Source: Nitrosomonadales bacterium (GTDB taxonomy: Bacteria > Pseudomonadota > Gammaproteobacteria > Burkholderiales > Gallionellaceae). Taken from it: a DNA stretch of 58,611 bases. Every line of letters starts with the position of its first letter. Positions within the stretch are counted from its first letter, which is position 1. Both the position numbers and the translations under genes were made by a program. Below are positions 10,015-19,246 of the stretch, piece after piece. The notes under the pieces were generated by a model that had not been told where the DNA came from, searched no databases, and saw nothing but the letters and a program-made list of their open reading frames with translations. Location of the stretch: positions 1-58,611 of the forward strand of contig JACRPU010000053.1 of assembly GCA_016223025.1 (NCBI GenBank), given 5' to 3'.

Positions 10015-10124
10015 CAGATGACGTGAGTCATCTCCCGTTTCTCCTCCCTGAGCGGGTAGTCTTAACCCTACTGTTAAGACATCTTATGCCCCTGGCTTCC
10101 CCCTTTAGCCAGGGGCGTTTTTTT
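10015..10124 (+). ncRNA. Candidate small RNA convergent with engB (Spot 42/ErsA-like position)
   Basis: About 110 bases on the + strand, between two minus-strand genes, fold as four consecutive hairpins: 10017-10032 (6-bp stem, GTGA loop), 10034-10056 (stem CCCG/CGGG with loop CTCCTCCC at 10041-10048), 10059-10080 (perfect 8-bp stem) and a terminator at 10088-10124. A possible -10 TATCCT lies at 10003-10008; the nearest -35-like TTGCCG (9977-9982) is spaced too far at 20 bases. In enterobacteria spf (Spot 42, about 109 nt), and in Pseudomonas ErsA, lie beside yihA/engB; position, length and terminator shape agree here. Homology and function are inference; the exposed anti-Shine-Dalgarno loop suggests an mRNA-pairing RNA. 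Confidence 0.6.
10088..10124 (+). terminator. Intrinsic terminator of the candidate small RNA
   Basis: A 10-bp GC-rich stem (10088-10097 with 10107-10116), a 9-base loop and G plus seven T at 10117-10124. The T-run follows the stem on the + strand only, so it terminates a + strand transcript, not engB or hemB. Confidence 0.8.
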
Positions 10125-10128
10125 CCTG

Positions 10129-10725
10129 CTACCCGGCACTCAGCCAGCTCCCGATCACTGCTTCGGCCTCATCCACACCGGTTTTTTTCAGGCTGGAAAA
10201 CAACTGTGCCGAGCAATGCGGGAAATGCTCCGCGAGGTGGTATGTTACACGATTCAACGTCAGGGTTGCTTGCTGGCGGCTCAGCTTGTCCGACTTGGTA
10301 AGCAGAATATGCACCGGCCTGCCGGTAAGCGCAAACCACTCCAGCATCTGCTCGTCCAGATCGGTGAGCGGATGGCGCGCATCCATTATGACAACCAGCC
10401 CACACAAGGCTTCCCTGGTTTGCAAGTACTGACTCAACAGCCCTTCCCAGTGCGCTCGAACATCCGGCGGCACCTTGGCGTAACCGTAACCGGGCAAGTC
10501 CACCAGAAAATTGTGGTTTCCCAGTGAAAAATAGTTGATGTGCTGGGTGCGCCCCGGCGTCTTGCTGGTGTAGGCCAGCCTGGTGTGGTTGGCCAGCGTG
10601 TTGATGGCGCTGGACTTGCCCGCATTGGAGCGCCCGGCAAAAGCCACTTCCCTGCCGCCGTGCGCCGGCAGATCGCGCAGATGGTTGACTGTGGTAAAAA
10701 ACGCCGCCTTGGAAAACAACCCCAT
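10129..10725 (-). CDS. engB: Ribosome biogenesis GTP-binding protein EngB/YsxC/YihA
   Basis: 198 residues, starting [20 protein letters not shown]. It shows the G motifs of the EngB GTPases: G1 GRSNAGKSS, the [14 protein letters not shown] region (G2), G3 DLPGYGYA, G4 TKSDKL and G5 FSSLKKTG. The family is required for 50S subunit assembly. The ATG overlaps the hemL stop by one base (TAATG), so translation is coupled to hemL. An in-frame opening extends far upstream across hemL in another frame, but the GTPase homology begins at this ATG. Confidence 0.96.
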   Translation of the reverse strand: MGLFSKAAFFTTVNHLRDLPAHGGREVAFAGRSNAGKSSAINTLANHTRLAYTSKTPGRTQHINYFSLGNHNFLVDLPGYGYAKVPPDVRAHWEGLLSQYLQTREALCGLVVIMDARHPLTDLDEQMLEWFALTGRPVHILLTKSDKLSRQQATLTLNRVTYHLAEHFPHCSAQLFSSLKKTGVDEAEAVIGSWLSAG

Positions 10726-12005
10726 TACCAGGCCGAAAATATCTTGTCGGCTGCGGCAATCGTCGCGGCAATGTCGGCATCGGTGTGTGCCGCCGACACA
10801 AAGCCCGCCTCGAACGCGGACGGCGCAAGATATACCCCTTCGCCCAGCATGGCATGGAAGAATCGGTTGAATGCCGCCTTGTCGCCGGCCATGACTTCGG
10901 CATAGGAGGTTGGCGCGGTTTTGCTGAAATACAGGCCGAACATGCTGCCGATGGATTGGGCGCTGAACGGAATACCATGTTTTCCGGCGGCGGCGCTCAA
11001 CCCTTCGGTCATTTGTCTGGCTGTCTGTGTCAGGCGTTCGTAGAAGCCGGGCGCCTGCACCAGTTTCAGCGTGGACAGGCCTGCCGCCACCGCCACCGGG
11101 TTGCCGGACAGGGTGCCCGCCTGATAGACCGCGCCCAGCGGAGCCAGGCACTGCATGATGTCGCGGCGACCGCCGAATGCGGCGGCGGGCAGGCCGCCGC
11201 CCATCACCTTGCCCAGCGTCAGCAGGTCGGGCTTGATGCCGTAGTGGCCGTGTGCACCTTGCAAACCGACGCGAAAGCCGCTCATCACCTCGTCCAGGAT
11301 CAGCACCGCGCCGTGTTTGGTACACAGCGAACGCATCGCGTCGAGGAATTCGCGTTTGGGCAAAATTAAATTCATGTTGCCCGCCACCGGTTCGACGATC
11401 ACCGCCGCGATTTCCTTGCCTATTTCCGCGAAGGCGCGTTCCAGCCCGTCCGCATCGTTGTAATCCAGCACCGTGGTCAGCGCCGCGATTTCCGCAGGCA
11501 CGCCAGAGGAACTGGGCTGGCCGAAGGTCAGCGCGCCGGAACCCGCCTTGACCAGCAGGCCGTCGGAATGGCCGTGGTAGCAGCCCTCGAACTTGATGAT
11601 GCGGCTGCGCCCGGTAAACCCGCGCGCCAAACGGATCGCCGTCATGGTGGCCTCGGTGCCGGAGCTGACCAGGCGCACCATTTCCAGGCTGGGCAGCAGC
11701 TTGCACAGCAACTCGGCAATTTCCAGTTCTGATGCGGTCGGTGCGCCGAAACCCAGGCCTTGCGCTGCCGCGTCCTGCACCGCCTTGACCACATCGGGAT
11801 GGCAGTGGCCGACGATCATCGGCCCCCAGGAATTGACGTAATCAATGTAGCGCTTGCCGTCGGCATCCCACACATAGGCGCCCTGGCCGCGCTGGAAAAA
11901 CAGCGGCGTGCCGCCCACCGACTTGAAGGCGCGCACCGGCGAGTTCACTCCGCCCGGAATGATGCGCTGCGATTGCTCGAAAAGTTCCTGGTTGCGCGAT
12001 GTCAT
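10725..12005 (-). CDS. hemL: Glutamate-1-semialdehyde 2,1-aminomutase
   Basis: 426 residues, full length. This PLP-dependent class III aminotransferase-fold enzyme converts glutamate 1-semialdehyde to 5-aminolevulinate, the C5-pathway precursor used by HemB. Seen are the N-terminal [16 protein letters not shown], the MIVGHCHP and [18 protein letters not shown] segments that bind the cofactor, [12 protein letters not shown], and the PLP lysine in [19 protein letters not shown]. Its start overlaps the thiE stop by four bases and its stop overlaps the engB start, so thiE-hemL-engB is a tight operon. Confidence 0.97.
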   Translation of the reverse strand: MTSRNQELFEQSQRIIPGGVNSPVRAFKSVGGTPLFFQRGQGAYVWDADGKRYIDYVNSWGPMIVGHCHPDVVKAVQDAAAQGLGFGAPTASELEIAELLCKLLPSLEMVRLVSSGTEATMTAIRLARGFTGRSRIIKFEGCYHGHSDGLLVKAGSGALTFGQPSSSGVPAEIAALTTVLDYNDADGLERAFAEIGKEIAAVIVEPVAGNMNLILPKREFLDAMRSLCTKHGAVLILDEVMSGFRVGLQGAHGHYGIKPDLLTLGKVMGGGLPAAAFGGRRDIMQCLAPLGAVYQAGTLSGNPVAVAAGLSTLKLVQAPGFYERLTQTARQMTEGLSAAAGKHGIPFSAQSIGSMFGLYFSKTAPTSYAEVMAGDKAAFNRFFHAMLGEGVYLAPSAFEAGFVSAAHTDADIAATIAAADKIFSAW

Positions 12006-12649
12006 GATGCTGGTTCCCGAATAAAGAGTCTTGAAAAATCCTGTGCGACCGACGGTATATCCGCCGCATCAAATAACGCGGAAATCACTGCCAGCGCATC
12101 CGCTCCCGCCCGCACCAGCGCTGCGCCGTTTTGCGCGGTAATCCCGCCGATCGCCACCAGCGGCACGGCCATTTCGGCGCGCGCCTGCCGCAGCAGCCCG
12201 GCATCCGCCCGCACCGCAGCGGGTTTGACGCCGGAAGGAAAGAACGTGCCGAATGCCACGTAATCCGCCCCCGCGTTGACGGCTTCCCGCGCCAGCGCGA
12301 TGCGATTATAGCAAGAGACGCCGATGATCACGCGTTTGCCCAGCGCGCCGCGCGCCGCAATCAAGTCCCCATCCGCTGCGCCCAGATGCACTCCGTCCGC
12401 GTCCACCTGCGCCGCGAGGTGCGCATCATCGTTCACCAGGAACGGCACGGCAAACTCGCGCGCCAGTTCGCGCAAGGCAGAGGCCTGCACCAGCCGCAAT
12501 GCGGCATCTGCGGATTTGTTGCGGTACTGCAACGCACGTACCCCACTCCCAAGCGCCAGCCGCGTGCGGCGCAGCAAATCCGTTGTGTCGGCGCTGTCCG
12601 GCGTGATGGCGTATAGCCCGCTTACCGTCTGTTGAAAACTATCTCTCAA
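12002..12649 (-). CDS. thiE: Thiamine-phosphate synthase
   Basis: 215 residues. ThiE joins hydroxymethylpyrimidine diphosphate and thiazole phosphate to make thiamine monophosphate. Visible family features are [18 protein letters not shown] (substrate-binding Q-x-R-x-K), [26 protein letters not shown]-type [21 protein letters not shown] and the phosphate-binding [10 protein letters not shown]. The last codons overlap the hemL start by four bases. thiD, which supplies the pyrimidine substrate, lies about 190 bases upstream on the same strand. Confidence 0.95.
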   Translation of the reverse strand: MRDSFQQTVSGLYAITPDSADTTDLLRRTRLALGSGVRALQYRNKSADAALRLVQASALRELAREFAVPFLVNDDAHLAAQVDADGVHLGAADGDLIAARGALGKRVIIGVSCYNRIALAREAVNAGADYVAFGTFFPSGVKPAAVRADAGLLRQARAEMAVPLVAIGGITAQNGAALVRAGADALAVISALFDAADIPSVAQDFSRLFIREPAS

Positions 12650-12839
12650 ACCCTCACCTCAATCCTCTCCCGCGCACCCGCAAGGGGTAGGCCGTGGTTG
12701 TACCGCAAGGGTAGGCAAATCTGTTACCAGCCAGAGGCTGGACAGAATTTGCACTAAGGGGCTGAAGCCCCAACAACACACGCACAGCGGGAGAGGAGGC
12801 TACCGTCGCCCCCTCGGGGCGGAGGCATTTGTCCTGCCG
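12650..12839. repeat. Hairpin-rich intergenic repeat between thiD and thiE
   Basis: No open frame of interest. The stretch carries several short palindromes (GGGGCTGAAGCCCC, CCAGCCAGAGGCTGG) and two copies of a CCGCAAGGG-TAGG motif. A similar ACCCGCAAGGGGTAGG unit recurs at about 58238. I see no thiamine (THI-box) riboswitch consensus here. Confidence 0.5.
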
Positions 12840-13694
12840 CTAATGCCGGGTGTTCTGTGGCTCGTCATCCTCTTCTTCATCCCGCGCCCAGAACAGCCGG
12901 TCGGGAATATGCTGCCCCATGCCGGGCCGGAAGCCGAACTGCAAAGCCTGCCAGGTATATTCCTGCGCTTCCTGCACCGCCTCTTCCACCGAAAGGCCGT
13001 TTGCCAGCAGCGCCGCGATGGCCGACGACAGCGTACACCCGGAGCCGTGGTAAATGCCGGGCAGGCGCGGCCAGCTATCGGCGCGCACCAGGCCGCGCTC
13101 GCCGTACAGGGTGTTGATCACTTTGGGTGTTTGCTCGTGCGTTCCGGTTATCAGCACATACTCGCAACCCAACAGCACAATGCGTTTTGCGCACTCGGCC
13201 AAACCGGGGCTATCCTCATCGCTGTCCTCGTCGTGGACCAGGCGCCGCGCCTCGATGCCGTTCGGCGTCAGGATGGTGGTTTGCGGCAGCAGCAGCTCGC
13301 GCATCGCGTCCAGCATATCCTCGTTGACCAGCTCGTCGCCGCGCCCGGATGACAGCACCGGATCGAACACCAGCGGAATGCCGGGATAGTCCGAAATGAT
13401 TTCGGCAATCGCCGCAATGTTCTCCACGCTGCCCAGCAGGCCGATCTTGAACGCGTCAACCGGCATGTCCTCCAGCACCGCGCGAGCCTGGTCGCTGACC
13501 CACTCGGCGTCAACCGGCATCACGCCGTCCACTCCCCCGGTGTCCTGCACCGTAACCGCCGTCACCACCGACAGCGGGTGGCAACCGATACTGGCAATGG
13601 TCAGGAGGTCGGCCTGCAAACCGGCTCCTCCGCTGGGGTCGGTGGCGGCAAAAGAGAGAACAATCGGCGGGGTATCTGGCAAGTTAGGAGGCAT
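12840..13694 (-). CDS. thiD: Hydroxymethylpyrimidine/phosphomethylpyrimidine kinase
   Basis: 284 residues, a ribokinase-fold enzyme that phosphorylates HMP and HMP-P for thiamine synthesis. Signatures: VLSFAATDPSGGAGLQADL at the N-terminus, VTAVTVQDTGGV, VFDPVLSSGRGDELVNEDM, TPNGIEARRL, LITGTHE, and the anion-hole GSGCTLSSAIAA. The C-terminus ends in an acidic E-E-E-D-D-E-P run. It is followed on the same strand by thiE after a repeat-bearing gap. Confidence 0.95.
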   Translation of the reverse strand: MPPNLPDTPPIVLSFAATDPSGGAGLQADLLTIASIGCHPLSVVTAVTVQDTGGVDGVMPVDAEWVSDQARAVLEDMPVDAFKIGLLGSVENIAAIAEIISDYPGIPLVFDPVLSSGRGDELVNEDMLDAMRELLLPQTTILTPNGIEARRLVHDEDSDEDSPGLAECAKRIVLLGCEYVLITGTHEQTPKVINTLYGERGLVRADSWPRLPGIYHGSGCTLSSAIAALLANGLSVEEAVQEAQEYTWQALQFGFRPGMGQHIPDRLFWARDEEEDDEPQNTRH

Positions 13695-13996
13695 GGCTGT
13701 GTTTGCGTGGGCGTGAAGGGTATTTATTCTAGCCGAAATCTCCTGTCATAACCCCGGAATGCGGTTAAAAATTTGAGGGGCGCGCTCATGGGGGGCTTGT
13801 TCGGTCTTTCCTTTATAATGACCCCGTTTTACCCTGATAATCTACCAGGGCGCGAGATATTGGATATGCCGGAAATCCGGCTTCTAACCCGTTAATCCAT
13901 CGGCACGTTCCATCTGCCCATGCTTGGGCTGCCCGGAACGATCGCTTTCAATTGCAATTACTTTTTCAATCTAGATACAGGGAAACCGGCTGCACG

Positions 13997-15652
13997 ATGA
14001 TTTCAAGAATTACTGCTATCGCTGACCGGGCGCGGATCGGGGCGGATGCCTTGCCGCAAGTCGCTTCCGGCCCGCTCAAGGCATGTCTGTGGTCGCTGGT
14101 ACTGATCGGTTTGGCCGCACGCCTGTTGCCGCTCGCCGATTTTGACAATCGCCTGTTCTGGCAATATATAACCGAGGACGGCTATCTGCTGCAGACAGTC
14201 GCGCGAAACATGGCTATCGGGCTGGGCATGTCAACGGCGGAAGGAACCATACCCACAAACGGGGTTCAGCCCCTAGCGGTTCTTTTGTATGCGGGCCTGC
14301 ATTTTGTTGCGGGCGGATCAAAGCTTTCGGGTATCGCATTGGTGACGCTGTTCTCCGCCCTTGTGTCCGCAGTGGCGGGATATTATGCGTACAAGGTTGC
14401 CGCGCTCGTTTTTTCCGGCCTTCGGCATGGGCGCGAACTCGCGATGATCTCTGCCGCTTTGTGGTTTGCTGCGCCGCACACGATTACGCACAGCATGAAT
14501 GGGCTCGAGACCGGCATATATTTCGCCTCGATTCTTTTCACGCTCAACTATTATCTGGCCGTTGTTTCGACCGGCTCGCCGCCCCTTGTCTGGCGGCAAA
14601 GATTGCCGCTCGGATTCTTGCTCGGCCTTACGTTTCTCGCCAGGAACGACGCGATCTTTTTCATCGGAGGATTGTTGCTGGCGCACTTCGCGCTGGGGGG
14701 CGAGAACGACGGGGGCGGTCGCCGTCACCGGCTGAACGACTGCCTGGTGGCCGGCGCAACCAGCCTGCTTGTCGCCGCACCCTGGCTTATAAACAATTAC
14801 GCCCTGTTTGGGTCAATCGTCCCGATCAGCGGCATTTCGGAATCCCGCGATGCCCATTTCGGGCAGAACCTGCCCGGTATTCCGGCCACCATTTTTGGGT
14901 CAACCTTCATCTTTGCCCCCATCCCCACCTCCATTCAACGCGCCGTGCCCGTCATTCTGCTGTCGCTCGCAAGCGTTGCGGTATCGCTTTGGGGGTTCTG
15001 GTTTTTTGCGGCAAGGCTTACGCTCGCATCGCGGCGTTTTTTTCTTGGTAGCCTCATTTTCGTATTGTGCATTTCTTCTTACTACGGCCTCTTTTTCGGG
15101 GCACCACACTTTCTGGCAAGATACATCCACCCGCTTTCACCGTTTCTGTGGTTTGCAACTGCCGCAACCGTATTTTTTCTCCTGGGCCTATTTTCGCGCA
15201 CTTTTTCCGGTTTCCGGCGCGCGGCACTTTCCGTCGTGCTGGCGCTGACGTTCGGTGCGGCGGCATTTGCCTATTCCGATTTCGCGCGTGGATATGCAAA
15301 AGGAACTTCGCAAATGCACCAGCATATCGTCAAGTGGGTTCAAGAGCATGTTTCCGAGTCGCAATGGGTCGGCGCGCCGCAAACCGGCACGCTCGGTTTC
15401 TTTCACGACCGCACCATCAACCTTGACGGGAAAGTCAACCCTGCCGCCCTTCGCGCCATCCTCGATAAAGGTGACGTCCTGGAATATGTCACGAATTCAA
15501 GGATTGATTACATTGTTGATTGGAGAACGAGGAAAGACTGGACGAAGATCAGAAGCGATTCGCAGTTTGCGAAGGAATTTGAAGTCGTCATCCGGGACGA
15601 GCAATCCAATCTGGGAGTCCTGAGGCGCATTCGCCCGGTTCAACCGCGATAG
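13997..15652 (+). CDS. GT-C fold membrane glycosyltransferase (GT39-like)
   Basis: 551 residues from the ATG at 13997. An upstream in-frame TTG at 13952 exists but adds only polar residues without a ribosome site. About ten hydrophobic helices span the first 450 residues. Between helices 1 and 2 lies YITEDGYLLQTVARNMA followed by TNGVQPL, the acidic E-D and T-N-G-x-x-P-L motif of ArnT/Pmt-like lipid-linked sugar transferases; a soluble domain of about 100 residues ends the protein. It runs opposite to the adjacent eps operon and could add sugars to that polymer or to a protein; the acceptor is unknown. TATAAT at 13814-13819 is a possible -10 element. Confidence 0.8.
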   Translation: MISRITAIADRARIGADALPQVASGPLKACLWSLVLIGLAARLLPLADFDNRLFWQYITEDGYLLQTVARNMAIGLGMSTAEGTIPTNGVQPLAVLLYAGLHFVAGGSKLSGIALVTLFSALVSAVAGYYAYKVAALVFSGLRHGRELAMISAALWFAAPHTITHSMNGLETGIYFASILFTLNYYLAVVSTGSPPLVWRQRLPLGFLLGLTFLARNDAIFFIGGLLLAHFALGGENDGGGRRHRLNDCLVAGATSLLVAAPWLINNYALFGSIVPISGISESRDAHFGQNLPGIPATIFGSTFIFAPIPTSIQRAVPVILLSLASVAVSLWGFWFFAARLTLASRRFFLGSLIFVLCISSYYGLFFGAPHFLARYIHPLSPFLWFATAATVFFLLGLFSRTFSGFRRAALSVVLALTFGAAAFAYSDFARGYAKGTSQMHQHIVKWVQEHVSESQWVGAPQTGTLGFFHDRTINLDGKVNPAALRAILDKGDVLEYVTNSRIDYIVDWRTRKDWTKIRSDSQFAKEFEVVIRDEQSNLGVLRRIRPVQPR

Positions 15653-15670
15653 TGGCTCACGAGGCGCGGA

Positions 15671-16483
15671 TCACGCCTTGTTGAATACGGTTCCCAGAAG
15701 GTTTGTTTTTGACAGGTGGCGAAGCGCGTCGTCAATTTCGCGCTTGGTGGACATGCCGTTCGCAATCACCATCAGAACGCAGTCAATCTGCGGCAATACG
15801 GAAATGGCATCGTCGCTGTGCAGCAGGGACGGCAAATCAAAGATGATAATGCGCGACTCGTAGTGTTCCCGCAGCCCCTTGATGAGGCCGGAGATATTGC
15901 CAGAGGAAAGGGTTTCGGACGGGTTCCTCACCGCGTCTCTGGTTGGCAGCACCACCAGTCGCGGTATGTCCGGGTTGACAAGAATGTCCGCCAGTTCAAC
16001 TTTTCCATCCAGCAGGTCGTTCAGCGACTTATCCAGGGGGATCCCGAGATAAACGCCTATTTTTGGCTGCCGCAGGTCAAAATCCACCAGCATGGCCGTC
16101 GTGTCGGTTTTCTGGGCAATGCTCATCGCCAGGTTGATGGCGATCACGGTTTTCCCGACCGCAGGAGTGGGCGAAGTAATGGCCAGGGTGCGCCAGCCGT
16201 TTTCCTCCATCTTTTGCAGTACCTGCGTGCGCAGAACGTCCATGATCACGCTCGTCGGATCGTTCTTGTTGAACGCGAATATGCGGTTTTTTTCCAGGGT
16301 TTCCAACTGCAGCCTGACCACGCGCGTCCGGCTGTAGGCGACCTCAGACAATTCAATGGGAGGGCGCGGCGCGGCAGGTGCCATTTCTTCCTGCGGGATA
16401 TCCGGCTGCAATGAAGCGGCGGGAGCGGCTGTATCAGGTTGCTGCTTTTTGGCTTTTTCAATAGCCTGTTTGATGCGTTCCAT
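15671..16483 (-). CDS. epsG: EpsG-like chain-length tyrosine-kinase family ATPase
   Basis: 270 residues. A BY-kinase/ParA-type P-loop protein that works with the Wzz-like EpsF. It has a Walker A PTPAVGKT (about residues 104-111), Walker A' LVDFDLRQP and Walker B IIIFDLPS. The amphipathic N-terminus (MERIKQAIEKAKKQQ) is typical of EpsG in XrtB loci. There is no C-terminal tyrosine cluster, so autophosphorylation on a Tyr tail is unlikely. The protein ends soon after TNLLGTVFNKA, as family members do. Nine bases separate it from epsF. Confidence 0.88.
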   Translation of the reverse strand: MERIKQAIEKAKKQQPDTAAPAASLQPDIPQEEMAPAAPRPPIELSEVAYSRTRVVRLQLETLEKNRIFAFNKNDPTSVIMDVLRTQVLQKMEENGWRTLAITSPTPAVGKTVIAINLAMSIAQKTDTTAMLVDFDLRQPKIGVYLGIPLDKSLNDLLDGKVELADILVNPDIPRLVVLPTRDAVRNPSETLSSGNISGLIKGLREHYESRIIIFDLPSLLHSDDAISVLPQIDCVLMVIANGMSTKREIDDALRHLSKTNLLGTVFNKA

Positions 16484-16492
16484 TCGTTATTC

Positions 16493-18049
16493 CTAGGATA
16501 GCCTGGCCTGTATCTTCGTCAGCACGATATCCAGCGGCATGAAAAAGAAGTGGATTGCTGCGGCAGCCGCGATCGCTGATCCAAAAAACGCGATAGCCGA
16601 CAGTTTGAGCAAGCGCTTCCTGCGCGCCTCTTCCTCGCACGTAACGAGATAGGGGATGACGGCCAGCGGCGGCTGGCCCAAAACATGGGACAGCGCGCCG
16701 ACCCCCCGTATCCGCTGATCCAAAGTGGTCATAAGCACGAGCATGCCGCCGGAAGATGCGATAGCCAGGAAAAAACCCATCAGAATGATTTTTATCCGGT
16801 CGGGTTTAACGGGTTTTTCCGGCTGTCGCGGAGGTTCGAGCAGCGAAAAATGCTCCGATTTGCTCTCGCTTTCCAGGTTTTCCGCAATTTTCGCGTTCAT
16901 TTTCTTGCCGTAGATTTCCTCATATTTTCTCTGCGCGCTGTCGCGGTCGCGGAGAAGAATGTCCAGCCCCTGCTTGACCCTGGGGGTCTGCTCCATCGCA
17001 TGTTCGTTCTGGGAGATTTTTCCTTGCAGCATTTTTCGCTGCTGTTCGAGCGATTCCAGCCTGGCAATGGCCGAGTCCACTTTGGACTGTGCCAGGTACA
17101 CTGCCAGGGTGGGGGTGGAAGCCGGCGCGCTTTGCGCCCCAGGCGTATCGGCAGATTGTTCCATCGCCCCGATTTTGAGCTTGAGCGCCTTGAGGTCCGG
17201 GTGCGACTCCGTATAGGCGGTCGAAAGCTTGGCGTATTCTGCCTTGAGTCTCGGCAGTTCCTGGGACGGCAGTTCGCCCGTGCCGCTTTTGGCGGCAGCT
17301 AGCTCGGCTTCAAGGGAGCGGAGCGCATCTTTGGTGCTCCGGATATCGCGTTCGACCTCGTGCAGGTCGTTTTCGGCGCGGGCCAGCATGTTCGCCCGCA
17401 GGGCTTCCTGCTCCGGCAGGCTGTTGCTGTTCTGCCTTTTGAATGCGGCGATCATGCTCTCCAGGCGATCAACCTCGGCTTTCAGCTTGTCCGATTCCTG
17501 GGTGAGGAAAAGCGTGGTTTCCGTGGCGCTCTCGGTGCGCAGTTTGACATTCCAGTCAAGGAAAAGGGCGATGAGATCCTTGGCGACACTGTTGGCGATA
17601 TCCGGGTGGCGGTCCTCGAAAGACAGCTTGAAGGCAACAGTCGTTTTGCCCACGCGGTAGTTTTGCATGGAGTCAACATTGACCAGCTCGATACCGATGC
17701 GGTCGCGCATTCTATCAATCAGTTCCGTGGTGGTTCGCGATCCGGCGCTTTCCTTGAAGAGGCCATGCTTGTTGGCGATGCGCAGCAGGCTGTCACGGGT
17801 CAGCACCAGTTGCTTGATGACATTGATCCGCTCGTCAAACTGGCTCTTGATCGTGGAAGACACGACATTGTCGGGAATCTGCTGCGACTCCACCATGATG
17901 GTTCCGGTGGAGCGGAAGGTTGGAGGCATAATGACGGCAACAACGATTGCGGCCAGAAAAACCACCGCAAATGCCCCGATCAGATAAGGGATACGGCGGC
18001 GCGCGATTGTCAGATAGTCATGCGGGGTGAGTTGATAATCGGCGGCCAT
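16493..18049 (-). CDS. epsF: Polysaccharide co-polymerase (Wzz/GumC-like) EpsF
   Basis: 518 residues. A PCP-2 type chain-length determinant with an N-terminal membrane helix at about 18-40 (YLIGAFAVVFLAAIVVAVIM), a large periplasmic part rich in coiled coil (about 170-280 and 320-400), then RQPEKPVKPDRIKIILMGFFLAI, the proline-rich second membrane segment of the family. It then has an extra C-terminal helix near residue 475-495. It lies between epsL and epsG, in the order known from methanolan-type and XrtB-associated loci. It presumably controls polymer length at the inner membrane together with EpsG. Confidence 0.9.
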   Translation of the reverse strand: MAADYQLTPHDYLTIARRRIPYLIGAFAVVFLAAIVVAVIMPPTFRSTGTIMVESQQIPDNVVSSTIKSQFDERINVIKQLVLTRDSLLRIANKHGLFKESAGSRTTTELIDRMRDRIGIELVNVDSMQNYRVGKTTVAFKLSFEDRHPDIANSVAKDLIALFLDWNVKLRTESATETTLFLTQESDKLKAEVDRLESMIAAFKRQNSNSLPEQEALRANMLARAENDLHEVERDIRSTKDALRSLEAELAAAKSGTGELPSQELPRLKAEYAKLSTAYTESHPDLKALKLKIGAMEQSADTPGAQSAPASTPTLAVYLAQSKVDSAIARLESLEQQRKMLQGKISQNEHAMEQTPRVKQGLDILLRDRDSAQRKYEEIYGKKMNAKIAENLESESKSEHFSLLEPPRQPEKPVKPDRIKIILMGFFLAIASSGGMLVLMTTLDQRIRGVGALSHVLGQPPLAVIPYLVTCEEEARRKRLLKLSAIAFFGSAIAAAAAIHFFFMPLDIVLTKIQARLS

Positions 18050-18075
18050 AACAGTTTAAAATATCGGGTGGCAAT

Positions 18076-19239
18076 TCAGAAACTTGAGCGGTTATAGTTT
18101 AAAGAAATCCCGATCAGGTTCGAAGAGGCGCCTATTCCGCTCCCCTCTCGTACCCTGCGCTGATAATGCGCTCTCGCCGCCCAGGATGCATCGAGGTCGC
18201 GCTGTACCCAGGCGCCCATGGTGCGGTTGGTCTCATCCGTTACCGAGCGGTTCTTCCGCCACCCGAGATTGATGCCGGCTCTGCTGCGCTCGCTCAGTTC
18301 GTGGCTCCAGTCCCCGTTCATCTGGTCTGAGGTGACAAAATTGCCCAGGCCGCTGGGAGAAGTCTGGCGGTTTGCGTTCAGTGCCAGACGGTTCCGTTGA
18401 CCCGCATACTGCGCGGTTACGCCATATTGCGAACTGCTGCTGGCGCCGCCCCCCATGGAGTTGCCCGCCTGGACGGTGCCGTCCAGCCGTTCCGAAATTT
18501 TCAGGTTCAAACCGAGCATGGATCCGGTCCGGTGGCCGGATAACCCGCCGCCGGAAGGGGTTTGATCGGAGTACGTCAGGTTCAGGAACGGAGCAACGCT
18601 TTCGCTCCAGTCGTAGGTGAGCTTCAGCCCGCCGGATCGCGTGGCGTAATCAACATACGTGCCGCCATCGTAGGAAATATCCGTGTATGCGCCGTCCGCC
18701 GCAAGCGTGCCGCGCTCGCTCAACGGTTTGCTCCAGGTGGCGGACAAGGTGCGGGAAGTGCGGGTGCCGTCTACCGCAACCGGACCTGACACACCGGCCT
18801 CGGTAGCGCGTGTCGCAGCCTCGTCGTATCTGGCGGAAATGCCGAACCCGCCCGCATCGCCCTGGCGATGCCAGCTGAAAAACACGCCGGGATCTTCGCG
18901 GTTCAGGCTCAGGGCGGTATTGGAAGAGCGCGCTACCTGGAGGGTCAGCCCGGCTCTCCATTCGTTCGCCCCATCTGTTCTGGCGAGCGTGTACCCCGGC
19001 GCAAACACGGCGCGCCTTATGCTGCCCTGGCTCGCTGGCGACATGGCGGGGTTGGTCTCGTATTCCGCCGAGATACTGGATGTCACAACGTGCTGCCAGG
19101 GGTCTGCCCACCCGCGCTCCGCCCAGAGCATATGGACGGCCAGAAAGAAGGTTAAACCGGCAAACCGGGGCGAGAGGAACCCCTTCCATTTTCGGTGCGG
19201 GCAAGCGATAAAAAAATACGCCTGGTCATGGCGCGGCAT
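18076..19239 (-). CDS. epsL: EpsL-like outer-membrane beta-barrel protein
   Basis: 387 residues from the ATG at 19239; this start follows GAAGTGATC and clears the epsE stop by seven bases, while an upstream start at 19275 would overlap epsE. After a hydrophobic signal region (FAGLTFFLAVHMLWAERGWA) the protein is a series of alternating beta strands (SAEYETNPAMSP, LKLTYDWSESVAPFLNLTYSDQTP) and ends in Y-N-R-S-S-F with a terminal Phe, as outer-membrane barrels do. This matches EpsL proteins of exosortase-B loci, probably the outer-membrane export channel or an accessory. The exact transport role is inferred. Confidence 0.8.
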   Translation of the reverse strand: MPRHDQAYFFIACPHRKWKGFLSPRFAGLTFFLAVHMLWAERGWADPWQHVVTSSISAEYETNPAMSPASQGSIRRAVFAPGYTLARTDGANEWRAGLTLQVARSSNTALSLNREDPGVFFSWHRQGDAGGFGISARYDEAATRATEAGVSGPVAVDGTRTSRTLSATWSKPLSERGTLAADGAYTDISYDGGTYVDYATRSGGLKLTYDWSESVAPFLNLTYSDQTPSGGGLSGHRTGSMLGLNLKISERLDGTVQAGNSMGGGASSSSQYGVTAQYAGQRNRLALNANRQTSPSGLGNFVTSDQMNGDWSHELSERSRAGINLGWRKNRSVTDETNRTMGAWVQRDLDASWAARAHYQRRVREGSGIGASSNLIGISLNYNRSSF

Positions 19240-19246
19240 GATCACT

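Noticed and set aside
12650-13996. A thiamine riboswitch for thiD/thiE
   Set aside because: I searched the gaps on both strands by eye and found no THI-box core (CTGAGA ... ACCTGATC).
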